Source of the DNA: Pseudopedobacter sp035496935
GTDB lineage: Bacteria; Bacteroidota; Bacteroidia; Sphingobacteriales; Sphingobacteriaceae
Assembly (NCBI GenBank): GCA_035496935.1
Contig: DATJED010000023.1
Span: forward strand, 1-64,000
Length of the DNA: 64,000 nucleotides
Direction of reading: 5' to 3'
This document shows positions 35,239 through 43,907 of the stretch, piece by piece (position 1 is the first letter of the stretch; each line of letters opens with the position of its first letter). Both the position numbers and the translations under genes were made by a program. The notes under the pieces are model-generated. The model made no database searches, was not told the origin of the DNA, and was given only the letters and a program-made list of their open reading frames with translations.

Positions 35239-36935
35239 GCCTTATTAAATTCTACAATAAACTCACTGCCAACGCCCAATTCTGTAATTAAGCGGATGCT
35301 TCCGCCTTGTACTTCCACAAATTCTTTACTGATGGACAAACCTAAACCGGTGCCTACTTTTCTTGTTCCGGGTACACGGAAATAACGTTCAAATATTTTG
35401 TCTTTATACTCTGGAGCAATACCTTGGCCACTGTCTTTTACAGAAATTTCCACTTTTTTGTCTTTCTGTTTAACAGCTATTGAAATAGAAGAATGATCGT
35501 AAGAATATCGGATGGCATTTGAAATCAGATTAATTAAAATCCAGGCTGTTTTTTCGCTATCTGCAATCATCATAACATCATCATCAGCACTTACTTCGAA
35601 TTTAATTTTTCGTGATTCCGCAACGGTTCTGTTAGCTTCAATGGCGTAATTGATGATTTTGAGCGGGTCAACCGCATGAAGTGCTATTTTAATAGAACCG
35701 CTTTCTACCTGGGTCATGTTCAATAATTCACTCGTAATTTTTAAGATACGTTCTGCATCTTCATCAATACTGCTGATCAATTGTTGTTGGTCTTTATTTA
35801 AATCGCCGGTGGCTTTGTTTTCCAAAAGTTGCAGGCTCATGCGGATCGCGGCAACGGGCGTTTTTAATTCGTGAGAAACGTTGGCGATGAAATTGGTTTT
35901 AGCAGAGTCTAGCTCTTTAAACGGCGTAACATTCTTCAGCATAATCAACTTTCCGTTTGGTATAGCCATTTTTTCTCCGGTAGGGACCATGCTGATTGGC
36001 AAATAAGCTCTTTCAAAATAGCTTTCTTTACCGTCGACGAATATTTTTAGCGTTTTATTATGAACTGTGTTTTCATTAATAATCACTTTCAAAAGATCGT
36101 TTTTAGCAGCTAAATAATTAATTTCTTCACCCAATAATTCCGACTTAGTTAAACCTATCGTTTTTTCTCCCGCGGTATTTACAAAAAGCACCTTCCCGCT
36201 TTCATCTAAACCTATTACCGGGTCTGGCATATTCTCTATCAGTGTTTCTATCCGTTTTTTCTGCACTAAAAGTTTCGCCAAGTTGCTTTCGCTATATTCG
36301 GATAGCTTTTTTGCCATCTGGTTGAAAGATTTCGCCAAATCTCCAAACTCATTATGCTCCTCAAAATTCACACGTTTGCTGTAGTTCTCTTTAGCAATTT
36401 CTTCAATGCTTTTTGTGAGTTCTTTTATGGGGTTCGCAATATTTGCCGGCAGGTTAACCAGTAGCGTAAAAGCGACTAAAAAACATAGGAAAGCGGTTAT
36501 AGATACCCAAACATTAGCTCTGTCGGCATTAAGTTTTGCATAATCCGACTTTTTACTGATGGCATTCATGTTTAGTTTGATAATCGTAAAAAGTGCAGAC
36601 TTTATATCAGTTTTTAGTTTTTCGTTTTTGGGTTCAAGCTGGTATTGTTCCCACAACTTTCTGAGTTTAAGAGTTGCTTCATATTCGCCTTTTTCGGTAA
36701 CGTTTTGCTCTTGTAATTTCAGCAAATCTTCAAACTTGGCATCACTTTTTGGAACGCCAATAATCTGTAGAATGCTATTTGCGTAGGTCAAAGAATTGTA
36801 GTTGGCTTTCAGGATATTTTCGGTATCGTGTTTTTGTGCATTGATATTGGTTATCGCTACAAAACCCAGCAATAAAATCAGCAAAAATAGAACGCCCAAA
36901 CCTAGGTTTAATTTAGTTTTGATTTTCATTGGCAA
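35235..36935 (-). CDS. HAMP-PAS sensor histidine kinase of the kdp cluster
   Basis: 566 residues. TM1 (about 9-29), a mainly helical periplasmic domain (30-140), TM2 (about 143-165), HAMP (about 166-215), PAS (about 233-340, with MPDPVIGLDESGKVLFVN), HisKA with His in SHELKTP (about 357), and HATPase (NLISNAIRYS, DSGQGI, GTGLGLSI). It starts one base after the end of the KdpD-like gene. The usual KdpD kinase part is missing from that neighbour, so this kinase probably supplies it or acts with it. Its partner is likely the sigma-54 response regulator at 43.9 kb. Confidence 0.92.
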   Translation of the reverse strand: MPMKIKTKLNLGLGVLFLLILLLGFVAITNINAQKHDTENILKANYNSLTYANSILQIIGVPKSDAKFEDLLKLQEQNVTEKGEYEATLKLRKLWEQYQLEPKNEKLKTDIKSALFTIIKLNMNAISKKSDYAKLNADRANVWVSITAFLCFLVAFTLLVNLPANIANPIKELTKSIEEIAKENYSKRVNFEEHNEFGDLAKSFNQMAKKLSEYSESNLAKLLVQKKRIETLIENMPDPVIGLDESGKVLFVNTAGEKTIGLTKSELLGEEINYLAAKNDLLKVIINENTVHNKTLKIFVDGKESYFERAYLPISMVPTGEKMAIPNGKLIMLKNVTPFKELDSAKTNFIANVSHELKTPVAAIRMSLQLLENKATGDLNKDQQQLISSIDEDAERILKITSELLNMTQVESGSIKIALHAVDPLKIINYAIEANRTVAESRKIKFEVSADDDVMMIADSEKTAWILINLISNAIRYSYDHSSISIAVKQKDKKVEISVKDSGQGIAPEYKDKIFERYFRVPGTRKVGTGLGLSISKEFVEVQGGSIRLITELGVGSEFIVEFNKA

Positions 36936-38063
36936 CTAAGTTGAAAGTATCACAATATCCACATCTTTTTCGGAAATCTTTTTCATCAAATTTTTAAAAA
37001 CGTTGGTGTTGAATAATAAAGAAAAGAAACTAAATTGAGGTTTGCCGATACAAAGTGTGGTGATTTGGCGGTCTATAGTCTGTTTGGCGATTGCAGTTGC
37101 AATATCATCATCCTGAATTCTGATGATTTCTGCACCCATTTCTGTCGCCAATTTAAAACTTTTAATCAAGTGCCTTTGCTTATCTAACGGGATTCTATTG
37201 GAATTTTCTCTGCCGGTTTGGATGTATAAAACATACCATTTGGCATTGTAATAATTGGCTAATCTCGCTACTTTTCTGATGATTCCTTTTGACGTATTTT
37301 CGTTGGCACTGATGCAGGCCATGATCCGCTGTGTTTTATAACCTTGAACCGGATTGGTTTCTTTCTCTACTTTCCTTACTACCTGAGAAGCTACTTCTTT
37401 TAATGCAAGTTCTCTCAGTTGCAAAATGTTAGTGGTGGTAAAAAAGTTGTTTAGTGCCTGTTGAATTTTATCTTTTGTATAAATTTTTCCTCTCCTAAGC
37501 CGTTCTATCAATTCATCAGCCGTAAGGTCAATATTCACAACTTCATCCGCCATGGCTAAAACACTGTCTGGAATACGTTCCGAAACTTCAATGCCGGTAA
37601 TGTGAACTACATGCTGGTTCAAGCTTTCTAAATGCTGGATGTTAACTGCCGAAATTACATTAATCCCCACGTCCAATATCTCTACCACATCCTGCCACCG
37701 TTTTTCGTTTTTGCTACCAGGTACATTGGTATGGGCAAGTTCATCAACCAGCACCACGTCCGGATGCTCGTTGATGATGGCCTGCACATCCATTTCCTGC
37801 ATTTCTTTCCCTTTATAAAATATGGTTCGCGTTGGGATTGATTCCAGTCCGTATAAAAGCTGATGAGTTTCCGGTCTGCCGTGGGTCTCAACAAAACCAA
37901 TTTTTACGTCAAAGTCATTCCGTTTTAGCGCATGTGCATCTTGCAACATCCGGTAAGTTTTGCCTACACCAGCACTCATGCCAATGTAGATCTTAAATTT
38001 ACCTCTTTTAGAAGATTTTACAAGGTCTAAAAAGCGCTGAACCGTTTCGTCTTTTTCTGCCAT
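36936..38063 (-). CDS. kdpD: KdpD N-terminal half (sensor domain with USP)
   Basis: 375 residues with the KdpD domain: Walker A GMSAGVGKTYRML, then KIGFVETHGRPET, and Walker B-like VVLVDELAHTNVPG. A universal-stress-protein-like domain follows from about 240 to the end. It stops before the four transmembrane helices, GAF and kinase modules of E. coli KdpD (about 895 residues). This is a stand-alone cytoplasmic sensor, not a frameshifted full gene: the next gene starts directly with its own membrane segment and no KdpD TM remnants are seen. In other bacteria the N-terminal part binds nucleotide and c-di-AMP. Confidence 0.92.
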   Translation of the reverse strand: MAEKDETVQRFLDLVKSSKRGKFKIYIGMSAGVGKTYRMLQDAHALKRNDFDVKIGFVETHGRPETHQLLYGLESIPTRTIFYKGKEMQEMDVQAIINEHPDVVLVDELAHTNVPGSKNEKRWQDVVEILDVGINVISAVNIQHLESLNQHVVHITGIEVSERIPDSVLAMADEVVNIDLTADELIERLRRGKIYTKDKIQQALNNFFTTTNILQLRELALKEVASQVVRKVEKETNPVQGYKTQRIMACISANENTSKGIIRKVARLANYYNAKWYVLYIQTGRENSNRIPLDKQRHLIKSFKLATEMGAEIIRIQDDDIATAIAKQTIDRQITTLCIGKPQFSFFSLLFNTNVFKNLMKKISEKDVDIVILST

Positions 38064-39143
38064 TTAAAAGCTGATAGCAAGTGAAGTAGCGACAACAAAA
38101 TTACTATCGTTAGCTCCTCCATTCTCATGGGTAAATATAGGGTCTTTAGATGTTAAATTGCGGGCTTCAAGTCGCCATGTAGCCAATTTGTTAATCTTAA
38201 GATCAACATTTGCCGAGAAGCCGAACGTTTTAAATCCGTTTGCTGTTTGTGAGTTAATAATCACGCCATTTTTATCAGCATAATATTCGGCCCTTAGGGC
38301 TACCGTAACTTTTTCTGATGGCGACAGCGCTAAAATAACAGTGGGCGTGTACCAAGTATCGTAATCATTGCTTCCTTTAATTTTTTGCTGAAAGCCGATG
38401 TCAAAACCGGTGGTCAAACTCAGTTTTTCTGATAGTTTGAAAATACCGTACAAATTATGGAAGTAGCGCATCCTGCGTAAGCTGTCTGGAAAATCGTTAC
38501 CCACAAATGAACTGCTGTTTAAGGAAATTCTATCGTTTGGCGTAAAAGTGACTTGATGTCCGAAAGCGGGCGTGTTGTTTCCTTCAACTCGTTGAATGCG
38601 TTGCCATCCGTTTAAAATTAATCCGCTCAATAACCATTTCGCATCATCACTTTTCCACGTTAGTTTAGCGCCAGTTTCAAAATAAGGCGAATTTTCTGCC
38701 GAAATACTTCTGGTTAAGGTGGGATTCAAAATACCAATTGCGCTCTCGAAGCCAATATGCGAAGGAAGAACCCCAACATCCAACCATAAATCACTGGTTT
38801 TTGAAAGTTTTACCCCAACGTTGGCTTCAAAAATATGTTTCAAAACAGTAGGCTCTGCAACTAAATTAGCATCTGCATAACTACCGGTCATTAAGCTAAA
38901 GTTTCCTCGCAAAGTTTCATCCTGATAAGATGCTTTTAACAACCCTAAATTTAAGCTAAACTCGTTGTGGCGGTTGTGAGAATAAATAAACCCTGGTCTT
39001 TGATGATTATCCGGATTAGAAAAATCGTAATTATAATAGGTTTCCAAATATGCTCCAAAAGTTAAGCCTTTATCTTGTGCTATTGTTGGAAGGTAAGATG
39101 CCACCAGGAAACCCGTAGCGATCATTATTTTAAATTTTTTCAT
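38064..39143 (-). CDS. Outer-membrane beta-barrel porin (BBP2/OmpL-like) in the kdp operon
   Basis: 359 residues with a signal peptide (cleavage near PTIAQ). Alternating hydrophobic and polar residues through the length and an aromatic C-terminal Phe (SLAISF) mark an outer-membrane barrel; the GAYLETYYNYDFSNPDNHQRPGF opening is typical of the BBP2 porin family. It lies between kdpC and the KdpD gene with overlapping ends (TAATG at 39143). Passage of K+ through the outer membrane is the natural inference. Barrels of this type in other clusters carry other solutes. Confidence 0.85.
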   Translation of the reverse strand: MKKFKIMIATGFLVASYLPTIAQDKGLTFGAYLETYYNYDFSNPDNHQRPGFIYSHNRHNEFSLNLGLLKASYQDETLRGNFSLMTGSYADANLVAEPTVLKHIFEANVGVKLSKTSDLWLDVGVLPSHIGFESAIGILNPTLTRSISAENSPYFETGAKLTWKSDDAKWLLSGLILNGWQRIQRVEGNNTPAFGHQVTFTPNDRISLNSSSFVGNDFPDSLRRMRYFHNLYGIFKLSEKLSLTTGFDIGFQQKIKGSNDYDTWYTPTVILALSPSEKVTVALRAEYYADKNGVIINSQTANGFKTFGFSANVDLKINKLATWRLEARNLTSKDPIFTHENGGANDSNFVVATSLAISF

Positions 39144-39703
39144 TATTTTAAATTTTCTAGTGCAATATTTAGTTTTAATACATTAATTTTTGAAGGCCCA
39201 AATGCGCCTGTCAATGGTTTTTCTGTGTTTGTAGCGATTAACGCTCTTAGTTTTTCAGCGGATACGTTTCTTTCAGATGCAACTCTTTCAACTTGAACCT
39301 GAGCGCCTTCCACGGAAATGTTAGGGTCTAAACCGCTACCACTTGCAGTAACCAAATCTGCCGGGATATCTTTTCTTTTTACAGTAGGATTAGCTTTTAA
39401 AAAAGCTTCAATTCTTGTTTCTACTTCATTTAGGTACCCAGGGTTTGACGGTCCTTTGTTGCTTCCGCCAGAACCCGCCGCATTATAATCAACTGCCGAC
39501 GGACGTGACCAGAAATAGCCCGGCTTGTCAAACTTTTGGCCTACATTTTCATAATAGGTTTTGCCATTTGCTGTTAATAGCGTTCCTGCGCCTTTATCTG
39601 GCATCAGTTGGGCAACTCCCCAAACTAAACCGTTATAAAAGAAGCAGAAAAAAACCGTACAAACTAAGGTGAGGCGTATAGCCGGAAAAATATTTGTTTT
39701 CAT
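39143..39703 (-). CDS. kdpC: Kdp potassium-transporting ATPase subunit C
   Basis: 186 residues with one N-terminal membrane helix (TLVCTVFFCFFYNGLVWGVAQ) and a periplasmic domain. The KdpC motifs are present: YFWSRPSAVDYNAAGSGGSNKGPSNP, LVTASGSGLDPNIS, and VERVASERNVS with LIATNTEKPL near the end. KdpC binds KdpA/KdpB and raises ATP affinity. It is separated by 2 bases from kdpB. Confidence 0.96.
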   Translation of the reverse strand: MKTNIFPAIRLTLVCTVFFCFFYNGLVWGVAQLMPDKGAGTLLTANGKTYYENVGQKFDKPGYFWSRPSAVDYNAAGSGGSNKGPSNPGYLNEVETRIEAFLKANPTVKRKDIPADLVTASGSGLDPNISVEGAQVQVERVASERNVSAEKLRALIATNTEKPLTGAFGPSKINVLKLNIALENLK

Positions 39704-39705
39704 TG

Positions 39706-41727
39706 TTATATAAATATGGATACTACAAAGTCAATTAATTTAATGCCTATAAAAGGGACAATCAGTCCACCTAAACCGTAGATAAACAGGTTTCTGCGGA
39801 GCAGTGCACTTGCGCCGATAGGTTTGTAAGCGACTCCTTTTAAAGCAAGCGGAACCAACATGGGGATGATTAAGGCATTGAAAATTACTGCCGATAAAAT
39901 AGCGCTCTGCGGACTGCCCAAATGCATGACATTGAGGGCCTGTAAAGACGGAATAGCCGTAATAAAAAGTGCGGGAATTATTGCAAAGTATTTAGCCACA
40001 TCATTCGCGATACTAAAAGTAGTCAACGTTCCACGGGTCATTAACAGTTGCTTTCCAATCTCTACAATCTCAATGAGTTTGGTGGGATCGTTGTCTAAAT
40101 CTACCATATTGCCCGCTTCTTTTGCCGCTTGTGTGCCACTGTTCATGGCAACACCCACATCCGCCTGTGCCAGGGCCGGAGCATCGTTAGTGCCGTCACC
40201 CATCATCGCCACTAAACGGCCTGCGTGCTGTTCTTTACGGATGTAGTTCATTTTATCCTCTGGTTTCGCCTCGGCAATAAAGTCGTCTACGCCGGCTTTT
40301 TCAGCGATGAATTTTGCAGTTAATGGGTTGTCGCCTGTTACCATCACTGTTTTAATCCCCATTTTACGCAGACGTTCAAACCTTTGGCTAATGCCGGGTT
40401 TAATAATGTCCTGAAGTTCTATTACCCCCAAAACTTTTTCGTTTTCTGAAAGTACCAAGGGAGTTCCTCCATTTGAGGATATCAGTTTTACTGTTTCTTC
40501 AGTTTCAGCAGGAAACGCGTTCCCAGCTTTTTGTGCAATATTTCTGATGGAATCAAAAGCGCCTTTTCTGATTCGCTGTGTAGCTGTATCTACACCAGAA
40601 CTTCTGGTTTCGGCCGTGAAAGGAATAAACTTTAAAGAAGAATTTTGGAAGTGACTTCTATCGGCACCAGCCAATTCAATAATCGATTTACCTTCCGGAG
40701 TTTCATCACTTAGTGAACTTAAAATCACGCATTTGGTAAAATGTGCTTCTGTAACTCCATTTGCAGGATAAAACTTAGTCGCTTTTCTGTTTCCGATGGT
40801 GATGGTTCCTGTTTTATCTAAAAGCAAGACATCAATATCTCCAGCGGTTTCTACGGCTTTGCCACTTTTGGTAACAATGTTTGCCCGTAAAGCTCTGTCC
40901 ATCCCGGCAACGCCGATTGCAGATAGTAAACCGCCTATGGTAGTTGGAATTAAGCACACAAATAGTGCAATAAATGAAGCAATGCTAATAGGCGCATTTG
41001 CATAATCGGCAAATGGTTTAAGTGTAATGGTAACGATGATGAAAACCAAGGTAAAACCTGCCAGTAAAATGGTTAAAGCAATTTCATTTGGTGTTTTTTG
41101 TCGGCTAGCACCTTCTACCAAAGCAATCATTTTATCTAAAAAACTTTCCCCTTGACCAGTAGTCGCTTTTACCACAATGCGGTCCGAAAGCACTTTTGTT
41201 CCGCCCGTAACCGAGCTTTTATCACCACCGGATTCGCGGATTACCGGAGCACTTTCTCCCGTAATGGCACTTTCATCAATGGTGGCCAAGCCTTCCACAA
41301 TTTCACCGTCCGCCGGAATAATATCGCCGGCAGTACAAACAAAAGTGTCTCCTTTTTTAAGGTCAGAAGAATTTACTATGGTGATTTTACCGCTAGCATC
41401 TATCATATTTGCCGGCGTTTCTTCCCTCGTTTTACGTAAACTGTTTGCCTGTGCTTTTCCTCTTGCCTCTGCAATTGCTTCGGCGAAATTTGCAAATAAA
41501 AGCGTGAAGAAAAGTACAATAAAGACGGTAAAATTGTAGGCAAAACTGCCTTGACTTCCGTTGCCGGCTAATGTGAAGAAAGAAACCACCAACATGATTA
41601 TTGTTCCAATTTCCACGGTAAACATCACCGGATTGCGGAACATTAATTTTGGATTGAGTTTTACGAAAGACTGTTTTACAGCCTCTTGTATCAAATCTTT
41701 TTGAAATAGCGATTGTTGCGTTTTCAT
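39706..41727 (-). CDS. kdpB: Kdp potassium-transporting ATPase subunit B
   Basis: 673 residues of the P-type ATPase subunit. It carries GESAPVIRESGGDKSSVTGGT, the phosphorylation motif LLLDKTGTITIGN (Asp near 305), TGDNPLTAKF, and MMGDGTNDAPALAQADVGVAM. Seven membrane helices are expected; the glycine- and serine-rich FALFVCLIPTTIGGLLSA segment is helix 4. It drives K+ uptake through KdpA. Length and order match the E. coli protein. Confidence 0.97.
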   Translation of the reverse strand: MKTQQSLFQKDLIQEAVKQSFVKLNPKLMFRNPVMFTVEIGTIIMLVVSFFTLAGNGSQGSFAYNFTVFIVLFFTLLFANFAEAIAEARGKAQANSLRKTREETPANMIDASGKITIVNSSDLKKGDTFVCTAGDIIPADGEIVEGLATIDESAITGESAPVIRESGGDKSSVTGGTKVLSDRIVVKATTGQGESFLDKMIALVEGASRQKTPNEIALTILLAGFTLVFIIVTITLKPFADYANAPISIASFIALFVCLIPTTIGGLLSAIGVAGMDRALRANIVTKSGKAVETAGDIDVLLLDKTGTITIGNRKATKFYPANGVTEAHFTKCVILSSLSDETPEGKSIIELAGADRSHFQNSSLKFIPFTAETRSSGVDTATQRIRKGAFDSIRNIAQKAGNAFPAETEETVKLISSNGGTPLVLSENEKVLGVIELQDIIKPGISQRFERLRKMGIKTVMVTGDNPLTAKFIAEKAGVDDFIAEAKPEDKMNYIRKEQHAGRLVAMMGDGTNDAPALAQADVGVAMNSGTQAAKEAGNMVDLDNDPTKLIEIVEIGKQLLMTRGTLTTFSIANDVAKYFAIIPALFITAIPSLQALNVMHLGSPQSAILSAVIFNALIIPMLVPLALKGVAYKPIGASALLRRNLFIYGLGGLIVPFIGIKLIDFVVSIFI

Positions 41728-41741
41728 ATTATGAATTTGTA

Positions 41742-43442
41742 TTATCTAAGTGAGAAGAATTCTGCAATTGGACCTAAGGTTAGTGCAGGGAAGAAAGAAA
41801 GTGAGGCCAAGATTGCGATGACTGCAAAAACCATTAGTCCGAATGTTGCGGTATCCGTTTTTAAAGTTCCGTTACTTTCTGGGACATATTGTTTTTGAGC
41901 CAACAGACCCGCAATTGCAACCGGACCAATAATTGGCAGGTAACGGGCGAGCAACATGATTATCCCGCAGGAGATGTTCCAGAAAACGTTATTGTCTCCC
42001 AAGCCTTCGAAGCCACTTCCGTTATTTGCAGAAGATGAAGAAAACTCGTAAAGCATTTGGCTAAAACCATGGTAACCTGGGTTTGATAGCCATGCACCGT
42101 AAGCTTCCGGATTTTGGCTCAATAAAAAACTAGAAATTGCTGTTCCGCCCAAAATGAGTAGGGGATGAAGTAAGGCGATAATCATCGCAATCTTCATCTC
42201 TTTGGCCTCAATCTTTTTACCTAGAAATTCTGGTGTTCGACCTACCATTAAGCCACTAATGAACACCGCGAGAATAATAAAAATGTAAAAGTTAAGAAAG
42301 CCGACACCCACGCCTCCGTAAAAGCAGTTGATCATCATCCCCAACAATGCTAACATTCCTGTTAAAGGCGTTGCACTATCATGCATGGAGTTTACGGAAC
42401 CGTTACTGGTTACCGTGGTATTGATGGCCCAATAGGCGGATGCCGCGGAACCTAGTCGCACTTCCTTGCCTTCCATGCTTCCTAAAGTTTGCGAAATTCC
42501 CATTTTTGCTATGGCAGGGTTGCCCGCCATTTCTTGGTTGACAGCTGGAATCATTAATAGCAGAAAGCCTAAGGTCATTACTCCGAAAATGGTGTAGGAT
42601 AGCTTTTTCCGTTTCAGCACAAATCCCAAAGCAAAAATTAAGGCCATCGGAATCAAAATAATTGAAATGGTTTCAACCGCATTGGTTAAGTAAGTTGGGT
42701 TTTCTAAAGGGTGAGCAGAGTTGACGCCAAAAAAACCGCCACCGTTTGTGCCCAATTGTTTAATAGCAATAAAACCTGCAGCTGGGCCTCTGCTCACCAT
42801 TTGCGTATCGCCTTGCATGGTAATAATGGTTTCCTTTCCTTCAAAAGTCATCGGTACACCGTTGAAGACATAAATTAGCGCCGCAATTAAAGCAACCGGA
42901 AATAAAATTCTAGTGCAGGTTCTTACAAAATAGCTGTAGAAATTCCCTAAGTCTTCTTTAGCATCCTTTTTCATGGCGTTGAACACGATGGCGCAAATTG
43001 CAATTCCTGTTGCTGCGCTTATAAACTGCCACAACATTAAAGTCATTTGCCCTAAATAAGAGAGACCACTTTCCCCACTGTAATGTTGCAAGTTGGTGTT
43101 GGTAACAAAGCTTACAGTGGTGTTAAAGGCTAAGTCTGCACTCATAGATGGATTAGCATCTGGGTTTAACGGCAACCAGCCCATGTTGCTTAACACAAAC
43201 AAGGAAATCAAAAACCAAACAAAATTGATGGTTAATAAAGCCACCAAATTTTGCTTCCAAGTCATTGGTCGTTTTTTATTGATGCCTGCGAGTTTAAAAA
43301 ACAGGTTATCTAAACCATTAAATACGTTGCTGATGCTTTTTTTATCGTATTCAAATACACCAGCAATGTACTTTCCTAAGGGAATTGCCAGCACCACTAG
43401 CAATCCGTACATTAAAATAATTCCTAAAATTTCAGTATCCAT
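41742..43442 (-). CDS. kdpA: Kdp potassium-transporting ATPase subunit A
   Basis: 566 residues from ATG 43442. A start at 43457 lies inside the preceding 40-residue gene, and MDTEILGIILMYG fits the family N terminus. KdpA is the channel-like K+-binding subunit: four P-loop regions can be seen, such as TNTNLQHYSGES, LGTNGGGFFGVNSAHP, TTVTSNGSVNSMH, and SSANNGSGFEGL. It works with KdpB, KdpC and KdpF in the inner membrane. Its start follows the 40-residue ORF by 2 bases. Confidence 0.96.
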   Translation of the reverse strand: MDTEILGIILMYGLLVVLAIPLGKYIAGVFEYDKKSISNVFNGLDNLFFKLAGINKKRPMTWKQNLVALLTINFVWFLISLFVLSNMGWLPLNPDANPSMSADLAFNTTVSFVTNTNLQHYSGESGLSYLGQMTLMLWQFISAATGIAICAIVFNAMKKDAKEDLGNFYSYFVRTCTRILFPVALIAALIYVFNGVPMTFEGKETIITMQGDTQMVSRGPAAGFIAIKQLGTNGGGFFGVNSAHPLENPTYLTNAVETISIILIPMALIFALGFVLKRKKLSYTIFGVMTLGFLLLMIPAVNQEMAGNPAIAKMGISQTLGSMEGKEVRLGSAASAYWAINTTVTSNGSVNSMHDSATPLTGMLALLGMMINCFYGGVGVGFLNFYIFIILAVFISGLMVGRTPEFLGKKIEAKEMKIAMIIALLHPLLILGGTAISSFLLSQNPEAYGAWLSNPGYHGFSQMLYEFSSSSANNGSGFEGLGDNNVFWNISCGIIMLLARYLPIIGPVAIAGLLAQKQYVPESNGTLKTDTATFGLMVFAVIAILASLSFFPALTLGPIAEFFSLR

Positions 43443-43444
43443 AT

Positions 43445-43567
43445 TTATAAAAAGCAAGCGTTAAACAAATAAATACAAACAGCATAAATCGCATAAATTA
43501 TCGCGAAGATGAGGATGAAAAGTAAAATCTCTGAGATGATACTTTTGTTAATGGGATGTGTTTTCAT
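43445..43567 (-). CDS. 40-residue membrane protein before kdpA
   Basis: 40 codons from ATG 43567 to TAA at 43445: MKTHPINKSIISEI followed by a single hydrophobic helix (LLFILIFAIIYAIYAVCIYLF) and a short tail. It sits between kdpF and kdpA (6 bases after kdpF and 2 before kdpA) on the same strand. That spacing and a lone transmembrane helix suggest a real micro-protein of the Kdp complex. I recognise no family. The evidence is location and composition only. Confidence 0.6.
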   Translation of the reverse strand: MKTHPINKSIISEILLFILIFAIIYAIYAVCIYLFNACFL

Positions 43568-43572
43568 TTTTT

Positions 43573-43650
43573 TTAAAAATTTTCTGGTTTTAGTAATACA
43601 TAACACATGTAAACAAAAACCGCCATAGAGATGATAAATAGGTACAACAT
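43573..43650 (-). CDS. kdpF: KdpF, small subunit of the Kdp ATPase
   Basis: 25 residues: MLYLFIISMAVFVYMCYVLL then KPENF. This is the classical KdpF pattern of one membrane helix ending in a short KPExF tail, and it lies upstream of kdpA as in other bacteria. KdpF stabilises the KdpABC complex. It starts 3 bases after the stop of a 27-residue ORF. Confidence 0.85.
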   Translation of the reverse strand: MLYLFIISMAVFVYMCYVLLKPENF

Positions 43651-43653
43651 GAT

Positions 43654-43737
43654 TTAAATGTTTTGAAAGAAGTGGATGGATAGATAAAATAACCAGTATA
43701 GTAAAATACCTAAGGTCAGCACAATGATAAATTCCAT
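43654..43737 (-). CDS. 27-residue membrane micro-protein at the head of the kdp operon
   Basis: A 27-residue frame from ATG 43737: MEFIIVLTLGILLYWLFYLS then a short amphipathic tail. It is the first frame after the sigma-54 promoter, with a predicted 20-base leader, and lies 3 bases from kdpF. One hydrophobic helix fills most of it. There is no recognised family. A promoter-proximal place and tight spacing make it likely to be translated. Confidence 0.55.
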   Translation of the reverse strand: MEFIIVLTLGILLYWLFYLSIHFFQNI

Positions 43738-43767
43738 GATTTTAATATTTATATATGCCAGCACCTT

Positions 43768-43783
43768 TGCAATCAAAAGACCG
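43768..43783 (-). promoter_or_regulatory. Sigma-54 promoter of the kdp operon
   Basis: Read on the minus strand, CGGTCTTTTGATTGCA has the GG of the -24 element and TTGCA of the -12 element, spaced exactly as in the consensus TGGCACGNNNNTTGCA (GG-N10-GC). The predicted transcription start, about 12 bases past the -12 box, is near 43757, about 20 bases before the first micro-ORF. An NtrC-type activator gene lies next to it, as sigma-54 promoters require. Confidence 0.65.
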
Positions 43784-43802
43784 AAGCAGATGGGGTTATT
43801 AT

Positions 43803-43836
43803 AAATAACTGATAATCAATTAATAATAGGTTATTT
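43803..43836 (-). promoter_or_regulatory. Candidate activator-binding inverted repeat upstream of kdp
   Basis: AAATAAC (43803-43809) and GTTATTT (43830-43836) form an inverted repeat with a 20-base AT-rich middle. It lies 20-53 bases upstream of the -24 element, in the region where NtrC-type activators bind. No consensus for this regulator is known to me. Confidence 0.4.
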
Positions 43837-43849
43837 AAGGTAGGCTTTA

Positions 43850-43879
43850 AAAAAGAAAACCCTTTCGTTTTGAAAGGGT
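43850..43879 (-). terminator. Terminator of the response-regulator gene
   Basis: On the minus strand, ACCCTTTC and GAAAGGGT (43859-43866 and 43872-43879) form an 8-bp stem with a 5-base loop, followed by a TTTTCTTTTTT run. It separates the regulator from the kdp operon, so kdp needs its own promoter. Confidence 0.85.
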
Positions 43880-43907
43880 GCACACTATCGTTTTGACAGG
43901 ATAAGGT

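Noticed and set aside
36936..38063. KdpD as a frameshifted full-length gene
   Set aside because: The next gene has its own start, membrane segments and a different sensor and kinase architecture, with no remnant of the KdpD transmembrane or GAF modules.
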